DNA of 64,000 bases from Salinilacihabitans rarus (GTDB lineage Archaea > Halobacteriota > Halobacteria > Halobacteriales > Natrialbaceae), in the NCBI RefSeq assembly GCF_024296665.1, contig NZ_CP100762.1:372001-436000 (forward strand), written 5' to 3'. The notes below the pieces were generated by a model that was not told where the DNA came from, did no database searches, and was given only the letters and a program-made list of their open reading frames with translations. Made by a program: the position numbers and the translations under genes. Positions 34,596-46,840 of the stretch are shown here, piece by piece (within the stretch, counting starts at the first letter, position 1; each line of letters opens with the position of its first letter).

Positions 34596-35687
34596 TCAGA
34601 ACACGCCCATCTCGGTCAGGCGCTCGGGTAGGTACGTCTCCGTGACGAAGTCGAGCCCGCGCGAGGCGAGGGCCTGCTGTTCGGCCTTCTTCTCGATGTC
34701 GAGTTGGAGTTCGATCTGTTCCTCCCAGTAGTCGGTCTGGAAGCGCGGGTCCTCGAGTTCGCTCTCCAGGGCGTTGACGTCCGAGTCGCTGAGCGGGTCG
34801 GTCGGCAGGTCGTACTCGACGATGTCGGCGGGCTGGATGCCGACGAACTGCGCCTCGGGCGTCGCGAGGTACTCCGAGAGGTGGGCGGACTTGATCGAAC
34901 CGTAGGTGACCGAGCCGTAGATGCGGTACGACCACGGGTCGCCGTCGGTGAAGACCGTCACGGGCAGGTCGAGTTCGTCGTGGAGCCGGCGGGTGATCCG
35001 TCGGGTCGCGCGGGCGGGCTGGCCCTTGAGGTGGACGATCAGCGCGTCGTACTCCTCGTCGAAGCCGTTCTCGACCAGCCGGTCGCGCATCCCGCCGGTC
35101 TCGACACAGAGGACGAACTCGGCGTCGCAGTCGAGGAACTCGATCGTATCGGGGTTGTTCGGGATCTGGTAGCCGCCCTCGCCGACGTCCTCTTGGCAGT
35201 GGATCTCGCGTTCGCCCCGGCGGGTCTGCTCGCGCAGGTACAGCGGTCCCATGACCGTCGCCCCCGACTCCTCGGGTCGCATGTGGAAGTCCTCGCGGGT
35301 GACCCCCGAGACGATCTCCAAGTCCTCGATGAGACCGTTCGACTCGTCCTGGTTGTTGAACTGGGCCTCCTCGTTGTCCCAGCTCTCGGAGAGGTAGTAG
35401 AGTTCACGCAGGGTCGACGAGCGGTCCTCTTCGAGCTGGGTCGCGAGGAACTCGATGGTGTAGACCGCCTTGAGGAGCTTTCGTGCCCCCCGGACGGAGT
35501 TCGCCGAGCGCGTCGAGGTGCGGTCGCCGTAGACCCACACGCCTTTCTCCTCGTCGAAGACGATGTTGCTCTTGGTCCGCGTCGGCACCTCCATCGAGGG
35601 GATCTCGCCCAGTTCGAACTGGTCGTAAAACTGGGCGGCGAGGTCGATCAACTGTTCTCTGGCCTGCTGGCTGTCGTCTGCGCTCAT
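34596..35687 (-). CDS. top6A: DNA topoisomerase VI subunit A
   Basis: 363 residues, Spo11-like catalytic subunit of the archaeal type IIB topoisomerase. The DNA-cleaving tyrosine lies in [11 protein letters not shown] (Tyr97/98) of the winged-helix domain; the Toprim domain has LCVETGG and [12 protein letters not shown] for Mg2+. Start ATG at 35687 overlaps the stop of top6B (ATGA), the usual B-A operon order. It introduces transient double-strand breaks for decatenation and relaxation. Confidence 0.97.
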   Translation of the reverse strand: MSADDSQQAREQLIDLAAQFYDQFELGEIPSMEVPTRTKSNIVFDEEKGVWVYGDRTSTRSANSVRGARKLLKAVYTIEFLATQLEEDRSSTLRELYYLSESWDNEEAQFNNQDESNGLIEDLEIVSGVTREDFHMRPEESGATVMGPLYLREQTRRGEREIHCQEDVGEGGYQIPNNPDTIEFLDCDAEFVLCVETGGMRDRLVENGFDEEYDALIVHLKGQPARATRRITRRLHDELDLPVTVFTDGDPWSYRIYGSVTYGSIKSAHLSEYLATPEAQFVGIQPADIVEYDLPTDPLSDSDVNALESELEDPRFQTDYWEEQIELQLDIEKKAEQQALASRGLDFVTETYLPERLTEMGVF

Positions 35688-38149
35688 TGTTCGGTCACCG
35701 TGAGTTTCTCGCTTTCGACCCCTTTCACGTCGAGGTCGAACGATGCGTCCGCGGCCACCTCGTACTCGAGGACGGCCTCGTCGCCGCTGCTAACGTCGGG
35801 CTCCCACTTGACGAACCACTCGCCGTCCATCTCGACGACGGTCGCGCCGTCCGAGAGGCTCGACGGCTCGGCGCTGACGATGTCGGTGACCTCGAGGCTC
35901 TCGTTCGTGCCCGAGTTGTTCTCGACGACGACCCGGACCGCGGAGCCGTCGCCGTTCTCCTCGACGTGTCGTTCGACGAGGACGTTGTTCATGATGCGGG
36001 CGACGGCGTCGTCGATGTCCGGCTCCGGCCGGTCGATCACCTGCGCGACCTTCTCGGCCATCTCCGGGAGGATCTTCCCGAGGACGTTCTGTTTCTTCCG
36101 GCGCTTTTGCATCGAGCGGCGCTTGTTGAGGTAGCTCTTGAGGTCGCGGGCGGCCTCGCGGATCGCGAGTTCGATCTCGTCTTCGATCTCGGGGACGTTC
36201 GCGATGGCGTCTTTCGACTCGCTCGTGAAGGGCACGTTCGTCGAGGCGACGTGGATCATCACCACGGCGGCACCGTTCGGCAGGCCGGAGCCGCCGGGCT
36301 GGTCGAGGCCGTAGTTGCGCCAGCCGATGGTCTTGACGACGTCGGTGGTCGCGCACGCGCCGCGCTGGTAGACCAGCGGGACGCGGTTGGCAAACCGGAG
36401 CACGTCGACGCTCCCCTCGGCCTCGAGGTCGCCGCCGTAGGCGATGCCGGCCTCGACGACGAACGGGTCGCCGCCGGAGACCTCGGCGTCGCGGCTCGCC
36501 GCCGCGTAGAAGTCGGCGTCGAACTCCTTTTTCAGCCCCGCCTCGATCAGGTCCGCCGAGATGGGCGAGAGACACCGCGTCGGCGGCGCGATGATGTCGG
36601 TCGTGCGCATCGCGTCGACGAGGTCGCTCGCGGCGTCCCGGGAGTCGGCGAGTTCGCGCACCAGCGGCGGGTCGTCCGGCACCGTCACCATGACGTCCCA
36701 GACGGCGTCGGTGACGTTCTCGCGGGCCGTCTCGCCGAAGGCGACCTCGTCGTACTCCTCGGTCAACTCGGCCGCGCGGTCGACGTGCGAGCGCAGGCGG
36801 TCGCGGGTGAGGCGGTGCCGGTGGTCCTCCTCGTCGGCGAACTTGCCCGCCAGTCGGACGGCGAAGGCGTGGACCACCTCGTCGTCCTTGCGGGTGCTCG
36901 TCGCGTCGTCGGCAAGGTCGTAGAGGTCGGCGACGAGCCGCGACTCGTCGTCGGCGTCGGCCTCCGCGTCTCCGTCGGCGTCGGCCTCCGGTTCGCCGGG
37001 GCCGGCGATCTCGTTCCAGGCGGCCTCGAGAGCGTTCTCGCGGACGGTGTCGCCGAAGGTCGTCCCGTGGTCGGCTTCGGCCGCTTCGGCGGCGTCGGCG
37101 ACGACCGCCCGCAGTTCGTGGTGGGCGATCCGGTCGCGGTCGGCGACCGCGTCGGCGACCGCGTCGGCGAAGGCGGCGGTCGCCTCCGGGCCCTTGTTCG
37201 CCGTGGCGTCCTCGACGGCGGCGGCGACGTCGGCGGACTCGGCCGCCGTCGGGGGCCGCCAGGTCATCTCGCGGCCGTAGTGGCGGTCGCGGAAGGCGTC
37301 GATGATCGACGCCGCGGTCTTCGTGCCCACGCGAGTGAACTCCTCCTGAAGGAACCCCGAGACGGAGTGGGAGTCGGTCGCCGTGAGCATCTTCATCACG
37401 GTGCCGAGTTCGACGCCGTGGGGGTGTGGGCGGATCTCCTCGGTCTCCTCGGGGAGCTGGTCGGTCGCGCGCTCGAACTTGAAGTGGGCGTTCGGCTCGC
37501 GCAGTTCGAGCCGGGCGTGTGGGTTGACGACCGCCGTGTGCTTGATGTAGTCGTGGAGCTGTCCGCGGGCGCGCATGTTCGCCTCCATCTCGAGTTCGAT
37601 GCGCGTCCCGTGGGGCCTGTCCCACGAGGTCGTCTCGTCGACGCTGATCTCGGGTTCGTTCTCGTCGGTGTCGACGATCAGCTCGAAGTACTGGGCCTCG
37701 CTCGACCCCTGTGTGCGGCTGGTGATCTTCGCGGGCTTGCCGCTCGTGAGCTGAGAGTAGAGGACCGCGGCGGAGATACCGATCCCCTGCTGGCCGCGGG
37801 ACTGTTCGCGCCGGTGAAAGCGCGAGCCGTAGAGCAGTTTCCCGAAGACTTTCGGTAGCGACTCCTTCGTGAGCCCGGGACCGTTGTCCTCGACGATCAG
37901 CCGGTAGTAGTCGCCGTCCTCTCTGATCTCGACGTAGATATCCGGGAGAATGCCGGCCTCCTCGGCGGCGTCCAGGGCGTTGTCGACGGCCTCCTTGACG
38001 GCCGTGACTAACCCTCGGGCTCCGCTGTCGAAGCCGAGCATGTGCTTGTTCTTCTCGAAGAACTCGGCGATGGAGATCGATCGCTGGTTTTCGGCCAGCT
38101 CTTCGGCGATCCCCGACTCCTCGCCGAGCGTCGACTGAAACGACGTCAT
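35684..38149 (-). CDS. top6B: DNA topoisomerase VI subunit B
   Basis: 821 residues, ATP-dependent GHKL subunit. N-box EAVDNALDA (53-61), EDNGPG (87-92) and [10 protein letters not shown] (119-128) form the ATP site, followed by H2TH and transducer domains and an Ig-like C-terminus. The protein is much longer than the roughly 530-residue crenarchaeal form: residues about 300-490 are an acidic insertion containing an internal duplication (337-382 and 444-488). ATG 38149 is chosen over GTG 38158 because the TATA-like element near 38178 would start transcription at about 38153, giving a nearly leaderless message. Confidence 0.96.
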   Translation of the reverse strand: MTSFQSTLGEESGIAEELAENQRSISIAEFFEKNKHMLGFDSGARGLVTAVKEAVDNALDAAEEAGILPDIYVEIREDGDYYRLIVEDNGPGLTKESLPKVFGKLLYGSRFHRREQSRGQQGIGISAAVLYSQLTSGKPAKITSRTQGSSEAQYFELIVDTDENEPEISVDETTSWDRPHGTRIELEMEANMRARGQLHDYIKHTAVVNPHARLELREPNAHFKFERATDQLPEETEEIRPHPHGVELGTVMKMLTATDSHSVSGFLQEEFTRVGTKTAASIIDAFRDRHYGREMTWRPPTAAESADVAAAVEDATANKGPEATAAFADAVADAVADRDRIAHHELRAVVADAAEAAEADHGTTFGDTVRENALEAAWNEIAGPGEPEADADGDAEADADDESRLVADLYDLADDATSTRKDDEVVHAFAVRLAGKFADEEDHRHRLTRDRLRSHVDRAAELTEEYDEVAFGETARENVTDAVWDVMVTVPDDPPLVRELADSRDAASDLVDAMRTTDIIAPPTRCLSPISADLIEAGLKKEFDADFYAAASRDAEVSGGDPFVVEAGIAYGGDLEAEGSVDVLRFANRVPLVYQRGACATTDVVKTIGWRNYGLDQPGGSGLPNGAAVVMIHVASTNVPFTSESKDAIANVPEIEDEIELAIREAARDLKSYLNKRRSMQKRRKKQNVLGKILPEMAEKVAQVIDRPEPDIDDAVARIMNNVLVERHVEENGDGSAVRVVVENNSGTNESLEVTDIVSAEPSSLSDGATVVEMDGEWFVKWEPDVSSGDEAVLEYEVAADASFDLDVKGVESEKLTVTEQ

Positions 38150-38156
38150 CACGGAC

Positions 38157-40248
<2,092 letters not shown>

Positions 40249-40249
40249 C

Positions 40250-42712
40250 ATGAGTTCAGACGTACCCGAACCGACGGACGTCGACGCGGCCAGAGTAGAG
40301 CACGTCCGCATCGAGGACGAGATGGAGCAGAGCTACATCGACTACGCGATGAGCGTCATCGCGGGTCGGGCCCTCCCGGACGTCCGGGACGGGCTAAAGC
40401 CCGTCCACCGCCGCATCCTCTACGCGATGGGCGAGATGGGCGTCACGAGCGGGAGCAGCCACCGCAAGTCGTCCTCGATCGTCGGCGAGACGATGGGCGA
40501 CTACCACCCCCACGGCGACCAGGCCATCTACGACACGCTCGTCCGGATGGCCCAGGAGTTCTCGATGCGCTATCCGCTGGTCGACGGTCAGGGGAACTTC
40601 GGCTCGATGGACGGCGACCCGCCGGCGGCCATGCGGTACACGGAGGCCCGGATGGCCGCCATCGCCGAGGAACTGCTCGAGGACATCGAGAAGGACACGG
40701 TCGACTTCCAGTCGAACTACGACGACCGCCTCCAGGAGCCCGGGGTGCTCCCCGCGGCGTTCCCGAACCTGCTGGTCAACGGCTCCTCGGGCATCGCCGT
40801 CGGGATGTCGACGAACATCCCGCCGCACAACCTCGGCGAGATCGTCGACGCCACCGTCGAGGTCATCGAGAACCCCGACTGTACCGTCGAGGACCTGATG
40901 GAGCACGTGAAGGGGCCGGACTTCCCGACCGGCGCCAACATCGTCGGCCGGGACGCCATCTACTCGGCGTACGCGACCGGCCGGGGACGGCTCCGCGTGC
41001 GTGCCGAGTTCGAGGTCGAGGAGTACGACAACGACCGCGAGCGTATCGTCGTCACCGAACTCCCCTACCAGACGAACAAGGCCCGCCTCGTCGAGCGCAT
41101 CGCCGACGACGTAAACGAGGGCAAGATCGAGGGCATCTCGGACCTGCGCGACGAGTCCGACCGCGACGGCGTCCGCGTCGTCGTCGAACTCAAGCGCGGC
41201 GCCAACACCGAGGTCGTCAAGAACCAACTGCTCGAACACCACCTGGAGCGGACGTTCGGCGTCATCAACCTCGCGCTGGTCGACGGCCAGCCGCGGGTGC
41301 TCAGCTTAAAGGAGACCCTAGAGGAGTACGTCGCCCACCGCCGCGAGGTGATCCGCCGGCGCAGCGAGTACGACCTCGCCGAGGCCGAAGACCGTGCCCA
41401 CATCCTCGACGGGCGGCTGAAGGCCCTGGAGAACGTCGAGGACGTGGTCGACCTCATCCGCGACTCCGAGGACCGCGACGCCGCGAAGACGCGCCTGCGC
41501 GAGGCGTTCGACTTCTCGGAGGCGCAGGCGAACCACATCGTCCGGATGCAACTCGGTAGCCTCACCTCGATGGAGGCCGCCGAGATCGAGTCCGAGTACG
41601 AGGACGTCCAGGCGGAGATCGAGCGCCTCGAACGGATCCTCGGCAGCGAGGAGGAACTGCTCGGGGTCATCAAGGAGGAACTGCTCGACCTCAAGGAGGA
41701 GTACGGCGACGAACGCCGCACCTCGATCGTCGAGGACGAGGGGACGGTCACCCACGAGGACCTCATCCCCGAGGAGGACGTCGTCGTCGTCACGACCGAG
41801 GACGACTACGTCAAGCGGATGCCCCTCGCCCAGTTCGAGGCGCAGGGCCGCGGCGGCAAGGGGATCATCGGCGCCGACGTCAAGGAGGACGACCGCGTCG
41901 CGACGGCCTTCAGGGCGAACACCCACGACTACCTGCTCTGTTTCACGAACCACGGACAGGTCTACCGGCTGAAGGCCTACGAGATCCCCGAGATGGGCCG
42001 GACCGCCCGCGGGAAGTCCGCGGTCAACATCCTCGATCTGGACCCGGGCGAGGACATCACGGCCATCGTCGACACGGACGCCCTGGACGGCGACGAGTAC
42101 GTGACGATGGTCACCCGCAACGGCTACGTCAAGCGGACGGCGGGCGAGGAGTTCGAGAACATCCTCTCGACGGGGATCATCGCCGCCTCGCTCGAGGACG
42201 GCGACGAACTCGTCGACGTCGAGGTCACCGACGGGACCAGAGACCTCGTGATCGCGACCGAACAGGGGATGACGATCCGCTTCGACGAAAGCGAGGTGCG
42301 TCCGATGGGGCGCAACGCCCGCGGCGTCAACGGCATCAAACTCGAAGGCGACGACGCCGTCGCCGGCCTCGTCGCGACCGACGAGGGCGACGACCGCGCG
42401 CTGCTGACGGTCACCCACAACGGCTACGCCAAACGGACGCTCCTCTCGGAGTACCGCACGCAGTCGCGGTACGGCAAGGGCCTGATCGACATCAAGACGA
42501 ACGAGCGAAACGGCCCCGTGACGGCCGTGAAGGCCGTCACCGAGGACGATCACCTCGTCGTGATGAGCGAACGCGGGCAGATCATGCGCACGCGCGCCGG
42601 CGAAATCTCGACGGTCGGCCGGAACACGATGGGCGTGACGCTGATGGACGTCGAGTCGGGCGACGCGGTCGCCAGCGTCGACGTCGTCCCCGACACGTCG
42701 GACGACGCGTAG
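40250..42712 (+). CDS. gyrA: DNA gyrase subunit A
   Basis: 820 residues. Catalytic Tyr130 in AAMRYTEAR; the quinolone-determining region reads [11 protein letters not shown], with Gln91 where E. coli has Ser83. The coiled-coil gate occupies about 350-500 ([20 protein letters not shown]). The C-terminal beta-pinwheel begins about residue 510 and contains [10 protein letters not shown], a gyrase-box variant needed for DNA wrapping and negative supercoiling. The following pinwheel blades repeat ([20 protein letters not shown]). Co-transcribed with gyrB. Confidence 0.97.
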   Translation: MSSDVPEPTDVDAARVEHVRIEDEMEQSYIDYAMSVIAGRALPDVRDGLKPVHRRILYAMGEMGVTSGSSHRKSSSIVGETMGDYHPHGDQAIYDTLVRMAQEFSMRYPLVDGQGNFGSMDGDPPAAMRYTEARMAAIAEELLEDIEKDTVDFQSNYDDRLQEPGVLPAAFPNLLVNGSSGIAVGMSTNIPPHNLGEIVDATVEVIENPDCTVEDLMEHVKGPDFPTGANIVGRDAIYSAYATGRGRLRVRAEFEVEEYDNDRERIVVTELPYQTNKARLVERIADDVNEGKIEGISDLRDESDRDGVRVVVELKRGANTEVVKNQLLEHHLERTFGVINLALVDGQPRVLSLKETLEEYVAHRREVIRRRSEYDLAEAEDRAHILDGRLKALENVEDVVDLIRDSEDRDAAKTRLREAFDFSEAQANHIVRMQLGSLTSMEAAEIESEYEDVQAEIERLERILGSEEELLGVIKEELLDLKEEYGDERRTSIVEDEGTVTHEDLIPEEDVVVVTTEDDYVKRMPLAQFEAQGRGGKGIIGADVKEDDRVATAFRANTHDYLLCFTNHGQVYRLKAYEIPEMGRTARGKSAVNILDLDPGEDITAIVDTDALDGDEYVTMVTRNGYVKRTAGEEFENILSTGIIAASLEDGDELVDVEVTDGTRDLVIATEQGMTIRFDESEVRPMGRNARGVNGIKLEGDDAVAGLVATDEGDDRALLTVTHNGYAKRTLLSEYRTQSRYGKGLIDIKTNERNGPVTAVKAVTEDDHLVVMSERGQIMRTRAGEISTVGRNTMGVTLMDVESGDAVASVDVVPDTSDDA

Positions 42713-42782
42713 AGACGCTCCGGGTCGGCGCGTTTCGTTCGCGACGCGAATCGAGACGGGAGTCGAGAGACGAGACGGAAAC

Positions 42783-43316
42783 TCAGTGTTCCGGCTCCTC
42801 GGCCGGTGCGATCATCGCGTCGATCCGCAGAATGAGGATGTTGTTCGTGTCGTCCTTGCCGTCGAGGGTGCCCTCGATGACGAGTTTCGACAGCGGCGTC
42901 GGGCCGACGGTGACGGAGTCGCCCTCGTGGATGTCGTTCGTCGGGCCCTGAATGTGTACCTCCGCCCGGCAGAGTTCGGGGTGGTGGACGCTCGAGAGGT
43001 CGATCTCCTCGACGATGACGCCCTCTACTGATTCGCCCTCGTGTTCGAGGGGGACGGCGGCCGGGTCGTCCATCTGCTGGATTTCGAGGGCCTCGTAGGC
43101 GGCCGCGGTCGGCTTGTAGCCGCCCTTGGGGCCGGGGACGCCCTCGACCAACTGGAGCGCCTTCAGGCTCTGCATCTGGTTTCGAATCGTCCCCGGGTTC
43201 CGGTCGACCTGTTCGGCGATGTCCTCGCCTTTGATCGCGTCCTCGGAGTCGGAGTGGAGATTCGTCAATGCGCGCAAAATTTTCTTCTGACTTGGAGTGA
43301 GTTCGATCGATGACAT
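42783..43316 (-). CDS. Winged-helix regulator with C-terminal beta-barrel domain
   Basis: 177 residues from the ATG at 43316. The N-terminal wHTH is MSSIELTPSQKKILRALTNL followed by IKGEDIAEQVDRNPGTIRNQ and the basic loop PGPKGGYKPT. Residues about 100-177 form a beta-rich domain (VTVGPTPLSKLVIEGTLDG; ILILRIDAMIAP). The family is common in haloarchaea, with Rrf2/TrmB-like DNA binding, but its ligand is unknown. The promoter contains two exact 19-bp repeats with TATA-like cores, suggesting autoregulation. Convergent with gyrA. Confidence 0.78.
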   Translation of the reverse strand: MSSIELTPSQKKILRALTNLHSDSEDAIKGEDIAEQVDRNPGTIRNQMQSLKALQLVEGVPGPKGGYKPTAAAYEALEIQQMDDPAAVPLEHEGESVEGVIVEEIDLSSVHHPELCRAEVHIQGPTNDIHEGDSVTVGPTPLSKLVIEGTLDGKDDTNNILILRIDAMIAPAEEPEH

Positions 43317-43334
43317 GGGGAATCCTTCGTAGTT

Positions 43335-43375
43335 GATTTCCTTAAATGGGATGGTCGATTTCCTTAAATGGGATG
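43335..43375 (-). promoter_or_regulatory. Tandemly duplicated core promoter
   Basis: GATTTCCTTAAATGGGATG occurs twice, at 43335-43353 and 43357-43375, with a period of 22 bp. Read leftward each copy includes TTTAAG, a TATA-like box. The proximal box lies about 29 bp before the ATG at 43316, the expected leaderless spacing. Confidence 0.6.
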
Positions 43376-43449
43376 TATCGAACGGGCGATCCCTTCGAAT
43401 TTGACGGTTACTCCGGGAGTAGTAAGTAGTTGTCTTTCCCGGCGGCCGG

Positions 43450-44130
43450 TCAGTGTTCGATCTCTGCGGGGGCGGCGACGCGGACGTGGCGGGCGACCCC
43501 CTCCGGGAGCGAGACGGGGTCGTCGTGGCCGCTCGCACGAGCGGTCACCATCCCGAAGGGGGCGACCTCGAGGATTTCGAGTTCGACGCCGGGTTCGACG
43601 CCGTGGTCGGCGAGGTACGAGAGGATCTCGGGGTCGCGGTCGGCGACCTCCTCGACGATCACGACGTCGCCCTCGTCGAACTCGACGATCGACTCGCCGG
43701 CGGGGGCCGCCGGCGGTTCGAGGTCGGCGCCGGGGATCGGCGAGCCGTGGGGGTCGACCTCCGGGTCCCCGAGGGCGGCGGCGACCCGGGCCTCGAAGTC
43801 CTCGCTGATGTGATGTTCGAGGCGGTCGGCCTCCTCGTGGACCTCCGCCCAGTCGTAGTCGAGGTGTTCGGTGAGGTACGCCTCCAGCAGACGGTGGTGG
43901 CGGATCACTTCGAGGGCGACGGTCTCGCCCTCGTCGGTCAGCGTCGCGCCGCGGTACTTCTCGCGGTCGACCAGCCCCCGCTCCTCGAGTTTGTCGAGCA
44001 TGCTGGTGACGGTCGGCGACGTGACGTCGAGTTCGGCGGCGATCTCGGAGGTTCCGATCCGTTCGTCGCGGCCCCGCTGGAGCTGATAGATCGCCTTCAG
44101 GTAGTCTTCCATCACGTCGCTCAGCATCAT
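43450..44130 (-). CDS. DtxR/MntR-family metal-dependent regulator with FeoA-like domain
   Basis: 226 residues. HTH: DYLKAIYQLQRG followed by TSEIAAELDVTSPTVTSML; metal-binding dimerisation domain with HRLLEAYLTEHLDYDWAEVH and EADRLEHHISEDF (Glu/His ligands); SH3-like FeoA domain from about residue 145 (SIVEFDEGDVVIVEEVADRD...GVEPGVELEILEV). This is the layout of iron- or manganese-sensing SirR/Idr-type repressors in haloarchaea. It probably represses metal uptake genes when Fe2+ or Mn2+ is plentiful. A candidate autoregulatory operator lies at 44142. Confidence 0.9.
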   Translation of the reverse strand: MMLSDVMEDYLKAIYQLQRGRDERIGTSEIAAELDVTSPTVTSMLDKLEERGLVDREKYRGATLTDEGETVALEVIRHHRLLEAYLTEHLDYDWAEVHEEADRLEHHISEDFEARVAAALGDPEVDPHGSPIPGADLEPPAAPAGESIVEFDEGDVVIVEEVADRDPEILSYLADHGVEPGVELEILEVAPFGMVTARASGHDDPVSLPEGVARHVRVAAPAEIEH

Positions 44131-44141
44131 TTCGTCGGGAT

Positions 44142-44155
44142 TTAGAGACGTCTAA
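44142..44155. promoter_or_regulatory. Candidate DtxR operator
   Basis: TTAGAGACGTCTAA is an inverted repeat (TTAGA/TCTAA) 12-25 bp before the DtxR gene start, overlapping the initiation region. DtxR-family sites have a similar TTAG...CTAA look, so autorepression is plausible. Confidence 0.4.
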
Positions 44156-44287
44156 CCCTAAGTGTTGCGTCGTCCCGAACCCGCCGGAAATCGGCCCGCT
44201 CGCCCCCTCGAACCTGCCCGTGACAACTGTGCACACGCCGATCGGGGTTTCAACACCTTTGTATCGGAGTGATTCTGACAGTGCCGT

Positions 44288-45457
44288 ATGACCGAGAACG
44301 TCGTCGTCCTGGGCGCCGGATACGCCGGCGCCGGGGCGGTCACGAAGCTCCAGTCGGAACTGGATGGCACCGCGCGGCTGACCTGGATCTCCGATACCGA
44401 CTACCACCTCGTCCTCCACGAAGCCCACCGCGTGATCCGTGACCCCGCCGTCCGGTCCGACATCACCATCCCGGTCCACGACATCGCCGACCCGGCGACC
44501 CGCTTCATCCAGGACCGCGTCGTCGACCTCGACGTCGACGAGCGGGTCGTCGAACTCGAAGACGGCGAGGACGTCGAGTACGACTACGTCCTCGTCGCGC
44601 TCGGCAGCCAGACCGCCTACTACGGCATCCCCGGCCTCGAAGAGTACTCCCTGACGCTCAAGAGTCTCGACGACGCCCTCGAGATCCACGAGGCGATCGA
44701 GGCGGCGAGCCGCGACGCCACCCGCGGCGAACCCGCCCAGGTCGTCGTCGGCGGCGCCGGCCTCTCGGGCATCCAGACCGCCGGCGAGGTCGCCGAGTTC
44801 CGCGACGCACACCGCGCGCCCATCGAGATCCACCTCGTCGAGGCCCTCGAAGAGATCTTCCCCGGCAACGACCCCGAGATTCAGGCCGCGCTGCGCGACC
44901 TCCTCGAAGACGCGGGCGTCACGATCCACACCGACGACCCGATCACCGAGGCCGAGGAGGGCGTCATCCACTTCGACGAGGGCGACCCCCTCGAGTACGA
45001 CGTGCTCGTCTGGACCGGCGGCATCACCGGCCGCGACGCGCTCGACTCCGCCGACCTCGACAAGCAGCACAACCGCGTCGAGGCGGAGGCGAACTTCCAG
45101 ACCTCCGACGAACGCGTCTTCGCCATCGGCGACTCGGCGATCGTCGACCAGGGCGACCAGCCCGCGCCGCCGACCGCCCAGGCCGCCTGGCAGGCCGCCG
45201 AGGTCGCCGGCGAGAACATCTCGCGGGCCATCCAGAACCGGCCCCTGGTCACGTGGGAACACGAGGACAAGGGGACCGTCGTCTCCGTCGGCGAGGAGGC
45301 CGTCGCCCACGGCGTCAAGCCCGCCCTCGGCGTCTCCCTCCCCGTCACCACCTTCGGCGGCTTCCCCGCGAAGAACCTGAAGAAGCTCATCGCCGCCCGC
45401 TGGATCGCCGACCTCACCTCCTGGAACCGCGCGCGCAAGGCCTGGCCGTCGCTGTAG
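44288..45457 (+). CDS. NDH-2-type FAD-dependent NADH dehydrogenase
   Basis: 389 residues. FAD motif VVVLGAGYAGAGAV at the N-terminus, ALGSQTAYYGIPGLEEYS, second dinucleotide fold VVVGGAGLSGIQTAGEV, and late FAIGDSAIVDQ (FAD pyrimidine loop). The C-terminus has an amphipathic basic helix (KNLKKLIAARWIADL...RARKAW), typical of the membrane-attached monotopic type II NADH:quinone oxidoreductase. It passes electrons from NADH to menaquinone without proton pumping. Divergent from the DtxR gene, separated by 157 bp. Confidence 0.88.
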   Translation: MTENVVVLGAGYAGAGAVTKLQSELDGTARLTWISDTDYHLVLHEAHRVIRDPAVRSDITIPVHDIADPATRFIQDRVVDLDVDERVVELEDGEDVEYDYVLVALGSQTAYYGIPGLEEYSLTLKSLDDALEIHEAIEAASRDATRGEPAQVVVGGAGLSGIQTAGEVAEFRDAHRAPIEIHLVEALEEIFPGNDPEIQAALRDLLEDAGVTIHTDDPITEAEEGVIHFDEGDPLEYDVLVWTGGITGRDALDSADLDKQHNRVEAEANFQTSDERVFAIGDSAIVDQGDQPAPPTAQAAWQAAEVAGENISRAIQNRPLVTWEHEDKGTVVSVGEEAVAHGVKPALGVSLPVTTFGGFPAKNLKKLIAARWIADLTSWNRARKAWPSL

Positions 45458-45559
45458 CGCCGGGAAGTCGCTGCCGCGGACGCGGCGACCGCCGCTTCCC
45501 CGGGGCGACCCGCCGATTCGTCGGGCCGTCGACTCGTCGCCCGTCGCCGATCACGTCGA

Positions 45560-46336
45560 TCAGCCGAAGTCCGCCTGCGACGTGATCGGGTCCGTCTCGA
45601 TCAACGCCTCGTCGCTGTACGCGCCCAGATTTTCCCGCAGTCGGTCGACGTCGAACGGGTCTCCGTGGGCCGGATAGACCGTCTCGGCACTGCTGTCGAG
45701 GATCTTCCGCCAGCTCTCGTAGTACCGGTCGACGTCGGCGATGAAGATCGTGTGGTACTTGATTCCCGCCCAGAGCGGCCTGCTCATCGCCGCGTCGCCA
45801 CAGAAGAGCGTACCGTCGTCGAGCAGGACGGAGATCGAGTCGGGGGTGTGTCCCGGCGTGTGAAGGATCGTCCCGTCGATTCCCAGTTCGCCCAACAGCC
45901 GATCGTCGTCGCCGTCGACCAGCAGATCGTCGTCGCGAAGCGCCACCGGCGGAAAGGTCAGGTCCCACTCGGGGACGAGCCACGATCGGAGTTTCGCGAG
46001 GTAGTAGACCCGCCTGTTCAACAGCCCGCCGCCGGACCTGTCGTTCTCGCCGGCCCGGAGCAGTTCGTCGGCGGCTTCGTGAGCGATCACGGTCACGCCG
46101 TCGAGCAGTTCGTTCGCGAAGCCGACGTGGTCGTCGTGGTGGTGGGTCAAGAGCAGGTACTCGATCTCCGCGACGTCGACGCCGACGTCCGCGAGTTGCT
46201 CTACGAAGCTCCGGTACTCCCACTCGTACCCGGTATCGATCAACAGGTATCCCTCGTCGGCGTCGAGCAGGTAACAGTTGGTCGATCCCGGGGATAGCGT
46301 GATCCACCGCTCCCCCTGCGTCGCGTCGTCAGTCAC
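45560..46336 (-). CDS. MBL-fold metallo-hydrolase
   Basis: 258 residues, starting at GTG 46336 (MTDDATQGERWITLSPGSTN). The metal-binding signature THHHDDHVG (HxHxDH) and the later ligands HTPGHTPDS, FCGDAAMSRP and PAHGDP are complete. The fold matches the hydroxyacylglutathione hydrolase/flavodiiron-beta-lactamase core; the substrate is unknown. The start overlaps by 4 nt with the stop of a degenerate reading frame at 46333, possibly reflecting deletion of the gene in front. Confidence 0.85.
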   Translation of the reverse strand: MTDDATQGERWITLSPGSTNCYLLDADEGYLLIDTGYEWEYRSFVEQLADVGVDVAEIEYLLLTHHHDDHVGFANELLDGVTVIAHEAADELLRAGENDRSGGGLLNRRVYYLAKLRSWLVPEWDLTFPPVALRDDDLLVDGDDDRLLGELGIDGTILHTPGHTPDSISVLLDDGTLFCGDAAMSRPLWAGIKYHTIFIADVDRYYESWRKILDSSAETVYPAHGDPFDVDRLRENLGAYSDEALIETDPITSQADFG

Positions 46337-46552
46337 TGTTCGTCACCCCCTGTACGCGGGAACAGCACGGTCAGCACCGCCAGCAGGGCGAGCGAGCCGG
46401 TTAGCCCGGCACCGGTCAGCGCGGGGTATCGGCATCGGAAGGCGCCCGGGTTCGCGCTACGGCCCTCGCGCCTCCGGGCCGGCGTCGGCGTCCGACACGT
46501 CACCGGCGATTCTCCCGAACCCGAGCCGCCGGCCGACGCCTCGCTCTCCACC
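46333..46552 (-). pseudogene. Frameshifted tail of a beta-lactamase-family membrane protein
   Basis: Read leftward, one frame gives RRLGFGRIAGDVSDADAGPE, and another, directly after, gives LTGSLALLAVLTVLFPRTGG. The tail of the intact neighbour at 46841 reads ARLGYGRFSRTRSFDPLSER, then LSAVAVLLALTALYPRTGRR. The two similar segments are in different frames here, so the fragment looks like a truncated, frameshifted duplicate. The front of the gene is missing. Confidence 0.4.
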
Positions 46553-46840
46553 GTGCAGGTGACGGATGGTCGAGACGAACGACCCATGTCGGAGCGTCCG
46601 TCCACGCGCCACAAACCATGGCGCTAAATTTCCCACTGGGCGAGAATCGCTGGTCACGATTGCCCTCCACGGCCCGCCGTTCGAGACGGGCGTCCCAACG
46701 CGACGAGATCCGCTCAGGTGGCCGCTGACCGTCCTCGGCGGGACACTGGTCCTGCTGGCGAGGCGTTTCACCGGTCAGGCGTACCGCCGTTGACCGACTA
46801 CCACAGAGGTCTCGGGATAACCGTCGGCGGAACGCGTCGC

